A stretch of DNA of 64,000 bases, taken from positions 144,076-208,075 of the forward strand of contig NZ_CABVIX010000010.1 of NCBI RefSeq assembly GCF_902498185.1, given 5' to 3'. The notes beneath the pieces were generated by a model, which saw only the letters and a program-made list of their open reading frames with translations, did not search any database and was not told the origin of the DNA. Position numbers and translations under genes: made by a program. The DNA comes from Pseudomonas fluorescens. GTDB taxonomy: Bacteria > Pseudomonadota > Gammaproteobacteria > Pseudomonadales > Pseudomonadaceae. This document shows, piece by piece, positions 39,801 to 45,598 of this stretch (position 1 is the first letter of the stretch; each line of letters starts with the position of its first letter).

Positions 39801-42800
39801 AGCTGACCGGGCCGGCGCTGTTGCCAAGGCTGTCGGTGGCTTCGGCGGACAGGGTCTGGCCATTGCGCTGGGGCTCGGCGAGGGTGACCGAGAAGCTGCC
39901 ATCGGCGGCGACGGTCGCGCTGCCGAGCACGCTGCCCTCGGCGCTGCGCACGGTGACGGTGGAGCCGGCCTGGCCGACACCGGTCAGCACGGTACCGCTG
40001 ATGTCGATGGCAAAGCCTGCCGGCTGCAGCGGGCCATCGAGGTCAGGCGCCGCGATGCTGGCACCTGCCGAGGCATTGCCGGCGCCGTCGGTAAGAGTGA
40101 CTTCAAGCACCTGGCCATCGGTCTGTGCCGGCGCCAGCGTCAGGCTGAACACACCGTTGCTTGCGACCACGCCCGTGCCGACCACGGCCCCTTGGTCGTT
40201 GGTGACTTGCACGCTGGCGCCAGGTTCGCCGCGGCCGATCAGGGTCAGGCCGTCGGGGTTGAGGAACAGCTCGGTCGCGGCGTTGGGCACGGTGATGTCG
40301 GGTGCGGTCGCCTGCACCGGCAACGAGCTGTTGCCGTCGCTATCGACCGCCACCACGTCGAGGATCTCGCCATTGGCCTGCGCTGGAGTGAGGACCAGCG
40401 TGAAGGAGCCGTCGCCACCGGCCACGGTGCTGCCGATGACGTTGCCCTGGGCATCGAGCACTTGCACCAGGTTGCCAGCGGTGGCGGTCCCGCTGAGGGA
40501 GCTGCCATCACCGGCCAGCACCAGCTCGGCCGGGCTGGCAGGCACCGGCGTGCTGGGCACGGTGAGCGCCAGCGGCTCGGAGCCGTTGCCGGCAGGATCG
40601 GTCTGCACCAGGCTGATCGCATCGCCTGGCGCCACTGCTGTTTCCAGGTTGACCAGGAAGGTGCCATTGGCGCCCACGGTGCCACTGCCGATGACGTTGC
40701 CAGCGGCGTCACGCACCTCGACGGTGGCGTTTGGTTCGCCGCGACCGGCGATGACCAGTCCGTCGCCGCCGACCACCACGGCACCGATGAGGCCCGGTGG
40801 AGTGTTGTCCGGAGCCGTGAAGGCCAGCGGGGTCGAGCTGTTGCCTTCGGCGTCGATCACCCGGATATCGAGGATTTCGGCATTGTTCTGCGCAGGCGTC
40901 AGGTCCAGGCTGAAGCTGCCATCGGGTGCGACCACGACAGCACCGATCAAGGTGCCTGCCGCGTCGCGCACTTCTACTCGCGCGCCCGGCTCGGCATTGC
41001 CGGTGAGCGTGGTGCCGTCGGCCAGGACCACGTCGGTCGGTTGCGCGGGCGCGGCGAGGTCAGGCGCGACCAGCGAAGTGCCGGTGGAGACATTGCCTGC
41101 GGCGTCGGTCAGGGTGACCTGCAGGGAGGAACCGTCGGTCACGGGGGTATCGAGTTGCAGGCTGAAGCTGCCATCGTCCAGCACGGTACCCGTGGCCACA
41201 ACATTGCCCTGCGCATCCAGCACCTTGACCGTGGCACCGGCTTCGCCGCGACCGGACACGGTCCGGCCATCGGTACTGATCGCGACATCGGTGGCCGCTT
41301 CAGGCGGCGTGGTGTCGGCGCCCGGGTTGTCGAGATCCGGTGCGTCGACGCCGACAGCGGCGGACTCATTGCCTGCGCCGTCCACGGCGCTGACCTGGAG
41401 CAGCTGGCCATCCACCTGCGGTGGGTCGAGGACGATGCTGAAGCTGCCCGCGGCGTTGACCACGGCAGTCCCCAGCGCGTTGCCATCAGCGTCGACCACG
41501 CGTACGGTCGAGCCTGGCTCGCCACGGCCGATCAACAATTGGCCGTTGGCGCTGACCGCGAGCTCGGAAGGGGCATCCGGGGCGGTGGTGTCCGGGGCGG
41601 TGACCTGAACCGGCACGGAGCTGGCGCCGGTGCCATCGACGGTGACCACATCGATCAATTCGCCATTGGTCAATGCCGGCGCCAGGCCGATGGTGAACGT
41701 GCCGTCGGCGCCGACCACCACGCTGCCGATCACTGCGCCGGTGCTGTCACGCACTTCGACCCGCGAGCCGACCGGGGCCGTGCCGCTGAGGCTGCTGCCA
41801 TCGCTGGCCAGCACCACGTCGGCGGGGGGAACCGGCGCCGGGGCAGCCGGTACGGTGAACTGCAGGCCCTCGGAAGCGTTGTTGCCAGCGTCGATCTGCA
41901 CCAGGCTGATATTCTGGCCAACGCTCACCGGAGTATCCAGCGGCAGCACGAAGGTGCCGTTGTCCGACACGGTGCCGCTGCCGATCAGGTTGCCGTCGGC
42001 GTCGCGCACCTGCACCTGGGCACCGGGCTCACCGCGCCCGGAAATGCTGGTGCCATCGGCACTGACGACAATGTCGTCAAGCAGGGCGGGCGCGGTGGTG
42101 TCTGGCGCCGTCAGCACCACCGGGGGCGAACTGTTGCCTGCGCTGTCGATCTGGCGAATGTCCAGCGGCTCGCCGTTGGTCAGGGCAGGGGTGAGGGTGA
42201 TGCTGAAGCGGCCGTCGTCGCCGACCACGCCGCTGCCGATGATCGCGCCCGTGGCATCGCGCACCTGCACGGTGGCGCCCGGCTCGCCGCCGCCGGTCAG
42301 GGTGGTGCCATCGGTCAGAGCCAGGTCGCTGGGCTCGGCGGGGAAGGTGAGGTCGGGACTGGTGACCGATGCCCCTGCCGACACATTGCCGGCCGCGTCG
42401 GTCAGGCTGACCTGCAGGCTGCTGCCATCCACCACCGCAGGGTCCAGGGCCAGGCTGAACGTGCCATCGTCGGCAACGGTGCCGGTGGCGATGACGTTGC
42501 CAGCGGCGTCACGCACCTGCACGGTGGTACCGGCTTCGCCCCGGCCACTGATCTGCCGGCCGGCGCTGCTGATGGCAAGCTCGGTCGGGGCCTCTGGCGG
42601 GGTGGTGTCCGCTGGCGGCACGTCGATCACCGGCGCGTTGACGGCAACCGCCGCAGACGTGTTGCCGGCGGCGTCGCTGGCGCTGACCTGCAGCGCCTGG
42701 CCCTCGGTCTGTGGCGGTTGCAGGTCGATGCTGAACAGGCCATCGGCACCGGCCACCGCGCTGCCGATCACGCTGCCATCGGCACCCAGCACCTGCACGC

Positions 42801-43605
42801 TTGCCCCTGGCTCGGCACGGCCGGTCAGCACGGTGCCCTGGTCGTTTATCGCCAGTTCGCTGGGCGCCAGCGGCGCGGTGACATCCGGGGCAGTCACACT
42901 GCCCGGCGCAGAGGTATTGCCGGTGGCATCGCTCAGGGTGACATCGAGTTGCTCGCCATTGAGCTGGGGGCTGCCCAGGGCAATGTCGAAGCGGCCATCC
43001 GTGCCGACGGTGCCGGTGCCGATCACGTTGCCAGCAGCGTCGCGCACCAACACCGTGGCGCCTGCTTCGCCCAGGCCGCTCAGGCGCAGGCCGTCGGCCG
43101 AGACCAGCAGGTCAGTGGGACTGGTGGGGGCCGTGGTATCGGCGGGGGTGCTGTCACCGCCGCCACCGCCACCGCCACCGCCACCCGCCGCCGCAGCTGC
43201 GCCGCCAGCGCCCAGGAGGCTGAGGCCCGCGATCGCAAAGGTCGGGGTCGCACTGCCTACCACACCGAGATCAGCCATGAGTTCATCGAGGGACGCCACG
43301 CTTTCGAAGGTGAAGCCGGTAAAGGCATCGGCATCGTAGACCGCGTGCCAGAGCGTTCCGTCTTCGCCGACGAAGACCATGTCGCTGGCTACCCCTTCGG
43401 CATTCACCGCGAAGAAGTTCCCGACTGTCACCTTTTCCCCGGACTTGAGCGTGACGATCAGATCCTGCCCGCTACGGGTAACGGTGGCCACCTGGTTGGG
43501 CGACACAGGCATCTGTACGAGTGAGGGATTCTGGAGGGTGACGTTACCCCAGGCATTCTGGGTAAGTTGGGTGCTCTGTTTATCGGCGACAACGATGTTA
43601 GCCAT
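30817..43605 (-). CDS. lapF: Giant type I-secreted adhesin LapF
   Basis: 4262 residues from the ATG at 43605 (MANIVVADKQSTQ), with AGGGAG upstream. Order: N-terminal Bap/LapF-type prefix (1-130); hinge of Ala5 then Gly10 (136-150); 40 Ig-like repeats of 82-91 residues (156-3560); two copies of a 240-residue beta module (about 3572-3811 and 3833-4076); an RTX-like stretch (GGAGDDTL at 4133); and a hydrophobic, acidic C-terminal tail typical of type I signals. No cysteine is seen anywhere and lysine is very rare in the repeats. In P. putida LapF drives cell-cell contact and mature biofilm and needs calcium. KT2440 LapF is longer (about 6300), so this allele has fewer repeats. The AlaAlaAlaGly at 138-141 resembles LapG cleavage sites. 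Confidence 0.93.
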   Translation of the reverse strand: MANIVVADKQSTQLTQNAWGNVTLQNPSLVQMPVSPNQVATVTRSGQDLIVTLKSGEKVTVGNFFAVNAEGVASDMVFVGEDGTLWHAVYDADAFTGFTFESVASLDELMADLGVVGSATPTFAIAGLSLLGAGGAAAAAGGGGGGGGGGDSTPADTTAPTSPTDLLVSADGLRLSGLGEAGATVLVRDAAGNVIGTGTVGTDGRFDIALGSPQLNGEQLDVTLSDATGNTSAPGSVTAPDVTAPLAPSELAINDQGTVLTGRAEPGASVQVLGADGSVIGSAVAGADGLFSIDLQPPQTEGQALQVSASDAAGNTSAAVAVNAPVIDVPPADTTPPEAPTELAISSAGRQISGRGEAGTTVQVRDAAGNVIATGTVADDGTFSLALDPAVVDGSSLQVSLTDAAGNVSAGASVTSPDLTFPAEPSDLALTDGTTLTGGGEPGATVQVRDATGAIIGSGVVGDDGRFSITLTPALTNGEPLDIRQIDSAGNSSPPVVLTAPDTTAPALLDDIVVSADGTSISGRGEPGAQVQVRDADGNLIGSGTVSDNGTFVLPLDTPVSVGQNISLVQIDAGNNASEGLQFTVPAAPAPVPPADVVLASDGSSLSGTAPVGSRVEVRDSTGAVIGSVVVGADGTFTIGLAPALTNGELIDVVTVDGTGASSVPVQVTAPDTTAPDAPSELAVSANGQLLIGRGEPGSTVRVVDADGNALGTAVVNAAGSFSIVLDPPQVDGQLLQVSAVDGAGNESAAVGVDAPDLDNPGADTTPPEAATDVAISTDGRTVSGRGEAGATVKVLDAQGNVVATGTVLDDGSFSLQLDTPVTDGSSLQVTLTDAAGNVSTGTSLVAPDLAAPAQPTDVVLADGTTLTGNAEPGARVEVRDAAGTLIGAVVVAPDGSFSLDLTPAQNNAEILDIRVIDAEGNSSTPLAFTAPDNTPPGLIGAVVVGGDGLVIAGRGEPNATVEVRDAAGNVIGSGTVGANGTFLVNLETAVAPGDAISLVQTDPAGNGSEPLALTVPSTPVPASPAELVLAGDGSSLSGTATAGNLVQVLDAQGNVIGSTVAGGDGSFTLVLTPAQANGEILDVVAVDSDGNSSLPVQATAPDITVPNAATELFLNPDGLTLIGRGEPGASVQVTNDQGAVVGTGVVASNGVFSLTLAPAQTDGQVLEVTLTDGAGNASAGASIAAPDLDGPLQPAGFAIDISGTVLTGVGQAGSTVTVRSAEGSVLGSATVAADGSFSVTLAEPQRNGQTLSAEATDSLGNSAGPVSYTVPDVQAPEPVTQQAIDASGTVVSGRGEPGATVTVRGPDGAVLGTALVNPEGSFQATLGAAQTNAQALTLEQQDLAGNISSLAGVTAPDNQIPLAPAITQLSADGSVLTGTGEPGATVTVTGTAGAVLGSAVVQADGSFSVPLTPAQLNGQTLSATQADVAGNVSPADTVVATDLQAPVAPVVLGLDPAGTLLTGQGEPGSTVEVRDAAGTLLVSVEVLPDGNFSALLPDPLLNGETLSVVQVDLAGNISPATPFIATDATPADAPAGLAINADGSLVTGTGQVGATVEVRDAAGTLVGSIVVPAGGVFAVPLGPAQQDGQALSVTLIDASQIASAAAPIAAPDITAPVMTPGTLAVSGDGTTLTGISPGAQNVTVRDAAGNDLITVPTNPDGSFSVTLAPALVNGEPLTVVTTDAAGNASEPAQVTAPDTTPPAAAIDLTLSPGGDVVAGTAEPGATVIVRLGGLDIGETVAGPDGAFVISVAPALVTGDLAEVIVRDAGNNETPTSLAGPDGSEVATPTALSISDDGFLLTGQGTVGSLITVTSAGTTLGTATVGSDGIFRVFFFNAQLNAQTLQVNARFGASGKPSVPASVVADDTTAPEAPTNLAVDSSGSTLTGRGEVGATISVLDSSGTQVGSALVGSNGLFSVALSPAQVNAQALTVTQSDAAGNPSLAATATAPDLQAPLVATGIALNAAATVVSGQGEPGASVTVRDASGAVLGTGTVTQSGAFQVTLPSAQTAGTALQVTLTDAAGNTSAPASLATPDRTPPAAVDQLLLSADGRQLSGLGEVGANVQVRDAQGVVVGTAVVGADGRFSVLFATPQVSGQALGVTQVDAGLNTSPAVLVTTTDLAAPAALSNVVLNNNGLTLTGLGEAGASVTVRGPDGTIIGTGLVAANGSFTLNLDTPQLDAERLSVTQTDAGNNTSAALPVIAPDLTAPAAPSALVLASSGVQLSGNAEAGSTVTVRDASGTVLGTALVASNGQFQVNLGSPQTNGQALQVTATDAAGNTSPATGLSAADTTPPATVSNLAVSADGATLVGYGEAGASVAVTAADGTLLGTALVGSDGHFSVPLAPAAAIGAVLSVVQTDAALNASPAGTVTAPGGLAPEVPANLAVGGDGLTVTGTGTPGSTVNVYGPNGVLLGTATVTDPGTFSVNLATPQANGETLQVGAVGTDGSASLQAELIAPDITAPQPLTELALSSDGLVLTGRGEPGATVSVRGTGGLDLGEGVVNADGTFSVNLATPQINGELLNASQSDVAGNESNSSSLTAPDRIAPDAPLALAFSAGGSLLGGTGEAGAQVTVLAADGSSLGSGTVREDGTFQLTLSPAQANGETLRVLLTDAAGNQSDAGVITALDTTAPGLLTELSVAGDGSGLTGRGEVGARVSVINANGDEIGFTVIDASGQFNIALVPALGDAEVLRLTQTDGAGNVSPETTLLTPDFTPPAPLTGVVINADGSVVSGNGEAGATVTVSDPAGAVVGTSVVLPDGTFRVELTTAQINLQTLSVQQADPPGNVSEPVTVIAPDLTPPAAPDNLRVNATGDQLGGTGEPGTTVLVTTFAGDPVGSGLVQANGTFLIDLVPAQINGGQLLVTLTDASQNISPQGSILTVDTTAPLIVAATLNADGSQLSGTSEAGARLSVINDTGDLVGSGVVDPDGTFVLTLVTPQQDGQVLTVTAQDATGNPSLPFVVTALDTTAPVQPSNVVLAIDGVTLTGNGEPNSILTVRGPDNAVVGTGTVEPDGSFNFALDVPQTNGESLTVVSSDLAGNSSLPQTVLAVDTTPPEPVTGLAINSDYTLLAGRGQAGALVTVSQGSVVIGSGTVLDNGTFVVELTTPAGPAVALSVVQADVAGPSGATAYVTPLLPIPATPLDVVLDADGVTLTGSVAPSGLVQVLDADGNLIITGVAGVDGVFQITLPVPQLNGELLNVVEVALGGASQPFVLQAADITAPDAPVVTAVSTNGLVLTGTGEAGATVTVTASNGDLLGTAVVNAGGAFSVNLASPQLNGQVLGVSQADLAQNPSGTTSFTAPDVQAPIAPSDLSLDPTGVTLTGRGEPGATITVTGAGPTPITAVVGPDSTFSITLPAQVDGQVLTVRQSDPTGNTSGSASITASDLTPPAAPVAAINAAGTLISGTGQAGATVTVTNALTGDVLGTAIVGSTGAFSVSLPTAQVDFQSLSVTQSDPGGVSTGTPLTAPDFTPPAIAGNLEVNPAGTLLTGTGEAGATVTVRLADGTLLPTTTVDPDGTFRVTLSPVQDNGQTLSVTLADPRGNVSGANTVVAPDIDAGRPVIASDNLATASVDLSAVTVPQVFTDSFTTLLSGFQKTFTWTVGANTTADPVLTLSTSSALALLDNALFTLQVKDASGAWVTLASGNSPGVLDLILLPLGQGIQADLGTLRAGDYRLTVGSSGIGVLTTVNTSLNVTTTSLNQFNGVGTPLEGNVLTDPGVDGTLDVTGPDSAAVVQVSQFGSYVNAGAGVTVQGLYGTLVLRGDGSYTYTPNGSASSVGKVDVFSYQLAHPNGLTDAATLYVRIDSPQATEIWSNPNLAAPAVVVDAVNDVDSTDISLVAREASSSATLGTLPLPLLGQRQATYTTTVAADTTADLQVVLTSNNILALLNGATIELLRLNPATGQYVSVQSVGGGSLVSLLGNSAGYTFQDQVAGAYQIRVTAGGIGLASSVTTSLNTTATFNNELVVGSYTPVIGNLLADTGSGADYQGSALTVLSVLVAANTFVNPGQNGVSVVGNYGTLYVQADGTYTYLLKTGLTSSVIGAQDQFTYELTHPNGTSDSATLTINLDNGAAFTATTAPVDDGSGDGSALLASFAAASVTGETIAGTDADDRLDGSEGGAVTLQGGAGDDTLVIVDQDFASVEGGTGTDTLLWAGGDASIDLGNLVGRLHDVEVIDLNDTSAVTLSLNLADVIAVTDSANDTLMIKGGSEDSVTLKDNWTLAGNETADGVDYIQYVAQEDPSHHLWVQNGINVV
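32926..43140 (-). repeat. Forty tandem Ig-like repeats inside lapF
   Basis: Codons 156-3560, 10,215 bp, read as 40 units of about 85 residues. Each unit starts near DxTAPxxP, runs LxGxGEPGAxVxVRDAAGxVIGxGxVxxDGxFxVxLxPxQxNGxxLxVxxxDxAGNxS and closes with xAPD. I counted them one by one, and the sum of the lengths equals the array. Copies have diverged in protein and in DNA, so they are old rather than freshly amplified. Repeats 19 and 20 are the most deviant. Confidence 0.9.
40297..42882 (-). repeat. Tandem duplication of a 431-residue five-repeat unit in lapF
   Basis: Unit A is Ig repeats 2-6 (codons 242-672, 41590-42882). Unit B is repeats 7-11 (codons 673-1103, 40297-41589). Successive repeat lengths are 91, 86, 84, 88 and 82 in both, total 431. 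Matching repeats share peculiarities, such as the extra proline-rich linker before DTTPP at the end of repeats 2 and 7 and the APAPVPP/TPVPASP junction after repeats 5 and 10. Confidence 0.85.
43161..43184. repeat. Hexanucleotide microsatellite (CGCCAC)4 in lapF
   Basis: Four perfect copies of CGCCAC on the plus strand encode most of the Gly10 hinge on the minus strand. The period is a multiple of three, so slippage would change hinge length without a frameshift. Confidence 0.8.
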
Positions 43606-43686
43606 GACTGCTCCCTGCATGAATGTGCTTGTTCTCACTGGATCGACCCAGTGGAGTAGCGGACCGTGCGCGTAACCCGACGAATG

Positions 43687-43724
43687 GTAAAGCCAGGCTT
43701 ACAGTGGTGTAACGCTGGCGTTAC
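43687..43724 (-). promoter_or_regulatory. Two tandem GTAA-N8-TTAC palindromes in the lapF leader
   Basis: GTAAAGCCAGGCTTAC (43687-43702) and GTAACGCTGGCGTTAC (43709-43724) share 11 of 16 bases. The second is a perfect palindrome that extends to 20 bp (43707-43726). Starts are 22 bp apart, two helical turns, so both face the same side of the DNA. The sites lie 81-120 bp before the lapF start and just downstream of a candidate -10. A dimeric repressor or activator is the natural reading. Confidence 0.6.
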
Positions 43725-43736
43725 ACATGATCAGGG

Positions 43737-43745
43737 AGGTATAGC
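43737..43745 (-). promoter_or_regulatory. Candidate RpoS-type -10 of lapF
   Basis: On the minus strand the sequence reads GCTATACCT, close to the sigma-S -10 consensus KCTAYACTT. No -35 hexamer is evident, as expected for RpoS promoters. lapF of P. putida is reported to be RpoS-dependent in stationary phase. Initiation would fall near 43731, giving a leader of about 125 bases. Confidence 0.5.
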
Positions 43746-43879
43746 AAAGCTGACTCGAAGGACCAGTTCGTCAGGCGCGCCAAATAAAGTGGTGTCAGGT
43801 AAATGAGGGGCAATTACGGGCAAAGGTGCGTTGAATACCTCAGTATCTTTGCTGCCGGAGCGCCGTCCTCCTGCTTGTC

Positions 43880-45442
43880 TCAGCGTAACCCGAGCCGTTT
43901 CGCCAGCCGGCTCAGGTTCGCCCGATCGATGTCCAGCTCACGTGCCGCAGCCGCCCAGTTGTGCTCGTGGCGAGCCAGGCACGTCTCGATCAATTGCCGT
44001 TGATAAGCGTCCGTCGAGTCGCGCAGGTTTCCGGACGCCAGAGAGACGATCGGGTCGGATTGCACTTCGCGCGGGACGACCGGGAGTCCATTGCGCAAAT
44101 CCAGATCCCCCGCTGCAAGCGTCAGGATGCGCGGGCGCTCCGGGTGTTGACCAAGGGCCTTGAGGGCCGAGCGGCCGATCAGGTGCTCGAGCTCTCTCAC
44201 ATTGCCCGGCCAGTCGTATGCCAACAGGGCCGACTGTGCGTCGGCGCTCAGGCGCAGGCTGTTCAAGCCCATGCGCGAACGATTCTGTTCGAGGAAGAAG
44301 CCCGCCAGCAGCAGCACATCGCGGCCGCGTTCGCGCAGCGGCGGTACCTGCAAGGGGTAGACGCTGAGCCGATGGTAGAAGTCGGCGCGGTAGCGGCCAC
44401 TGCGAACTTCCTCAGCCAGGTCGCGGTTGGTGGCAGCGATCAGGCGTACATCCACCTGGTGTTCGCGGTCGGAGCCCAAGCGCTGCAGCTGTCCGCTCTG
44501 CAGCACCCGCAGCAATTTCGCCTGGACGGACAGCGACAGCTCACCCACTTCATCGAGAAACAACGTGCCCCCATTGGCCAGCTCGAACTTTCCCCGGCGC
44601 TCGACATGAGCACCCGTGAAGGCGCCGCGCACATGGCCGAACAGTTCACTTTCCACCAGGGTGTCGGGAAGGGCCGCGCAGTTCAGGCTGATCAGCGGTT
44701 TGTCAGCCCGTCCACTCGCCTGGTGCAGGGCCTGGGCCACCAGTTCTTTGCCGACACCGGTCTCCCCGGTGACAAGCACCGTCAGGTCGCTACTGCCGAC
44801 CAGACGGATTTCTTCGATCAGACGCTTGTGGGCCGGACTCTGGCCGATCATCTCCTTGTGCTGCTGGCCGCTTGCCTGGCGGTAGACCTCGGCACGCTGG
44901 CGTTCATCCTCGGCGCTCAGTGCCAGGCGATCGATGCGCTCCGCTACTGTGACGGTGGCAGCGGCCAGGCTGGCGAAAGCTTGCAGGGCGTCGAGCTCGA
45001 GGGCCTGGAACTGCCCCGGCGTCAATGCATCCAGCGTAACCAGGCCCCAGGGTTGTTCATCGACAAACAGCGGGCAGCCCATGCAGTCATGCACCTCCAG
45101 ATGCAGATGGCTGCCTTCGGTCAGACCCTCCACCAGGCCGTCATAGGGATCGGGCAGGTCGCTGTCGCTGGCAAACCGGGTAGGTTCGCGATGGCTGAGC
45201 AGGATCTGGAAGCGTGGATGCTCACTGACTCTGAAGCGTCGACCCAAGGTGTCCGCTGACAGGCCGTCGACCGCCAACGGTACCAGCCATTCGCCATCGA
45301 GCCGCAACAATGCCGCGGCATCGCACGGCAACAGGCCACGCATGGCCTGCAGCAGGCGTCGATAGCGCTCGTCCTCGGGCAGCTCACGGGACAGGTCGCT
45401 GACGAGAGGCAGCAGGGCGGTGAGCAGAGGCTTTGCAGTCAT
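43880..45442 (-). CDS. norR: NO-responsive sigma-54 activator NorR
   Basis: 520 residues. An N-terminal GAF domain (about 20-170, PCDAAALLRLDGEWLVPLAV) that carries the NO-sensing iron in this family is followed by a sigma-54 AAA+ module (Walker A GETGVGKE, the ESELFGHVRGAFTGA loop that contacts sigma-54, Walker B LFLDEVGEL) and a C-terminal helix-turn-helix (NWAAAARELDIDRANLSRLA). It is divergent from hmp with three GT-N7-AC sites between. P. aeruginosa calls the orthologue FhpR. lapF lies 274 bp downstream on the same strand with no obvious link. Confidence 0.96.
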   Translation of the reverse strand: MTAKPLLTALLPLVSDLSRELPEDERYRRLLQAMRGLLPCDAAALLRLDGEWLVPLAVDGLSADTLGRRFRVSEHPRFQILLSHREPTRFASDSDLPDPYDGLVEGLTEGSHLHLEVHDCMGCPLFVDEQPWGLVTLDALTPGQFQALELDALQAFASLAAATVTVAERIDRLALSAEDERQRAEVYRQASGQQHKEMIGQSPAHKRLIEEIRLVGSSDLTVLVTGETGVGKELVAQALHQASGRADKPLISLNCAALPDTLVESELFGHVRGAFTGAHVERRGKFELANGGTLFLDEVGELSLSVQAKLLRVLQSGQLQRLGSDREHQVDVRLIAATNRDLAEEVRSGRYRADFYHRLSVYPLQVPPLRERGRDVLLLAGFFLEQNRSRMGLNSLRLSADAQSALLAYDWPGNVRELEHLIGRSALKALGQHPERPRILTLAAGDLDLRNGLPVVPREVQSDPIVSLASGNLRDSTDAYQRQLIETCLARHEHNWAAAARELDIDRANLSRLAKRLGLR

Positions 45443-45493
45443 AAGGACTCCTGTTGGTCATCATGACTATATCGCAGCCTGTGTCGTTTTGAC
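45438..45493 (+). promoter_or_regulatory. Three NorR binding sites upstream of hmp
   Basis: GTCATAAGGAC (45438-45448, over the norR start codon), GTCATCATGAC (45457-45467, a perfect GTCA-N3-TGAC palindrome) and GTCGTTTTGAC (45483-45493). All three fit GT-N7-AC, the NorR pattern, and three sites is the number found at E. coli norV. Binding could both activate hmp and limit norR. Confidence 0.75.
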
Positions 45494-45535
45494 TTGATCC
45501 GGGCCAGGGGGCCTGAATTTGCTGGCTGTAGAATC

Positions 45536-45551
45536 TGGCACGAATCCTGAT
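45536..45551 (+). promoter_or_regulatory. Candidate sigma-54 promoter of hmp
   Basis: The -24 element TGGCACG is perfect; the -12 element is CTGAT instead of TTGCW. Transcription would start near 45562, 37 bp before the hmp ATG, and the NorR sites would be centred about 74, 100 and 119 bp upstream, a good geometry. A second weaker candidate (GGGGCC-N5-TTGC, 45508-45522) has a proper -12 but a poor -24. Confidence 0.5.
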
Positions 45552-45598
45552 ATGTCCAGGGCAGTCCTTTCAAAGCCCAAGGCTCAGGAGTTGCCGCA

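Noticed and set aside
32926..43140. CRISPR-like periodicity
   Set aside because: The 255-bp period is that of protein repeats in one open frame, diverged in DNA, with no short identical repeats and spacers.
31072..43524. Very long plus-strand open frames opposite lapF (up to 1313 codons)
   Set aside because: They follow from GC-rich repeats with strong third-position bias, which leave the antisense frames free of stops. They have no ribosome sites, their proteins are low-complexity, and several overlap each other in different frames.
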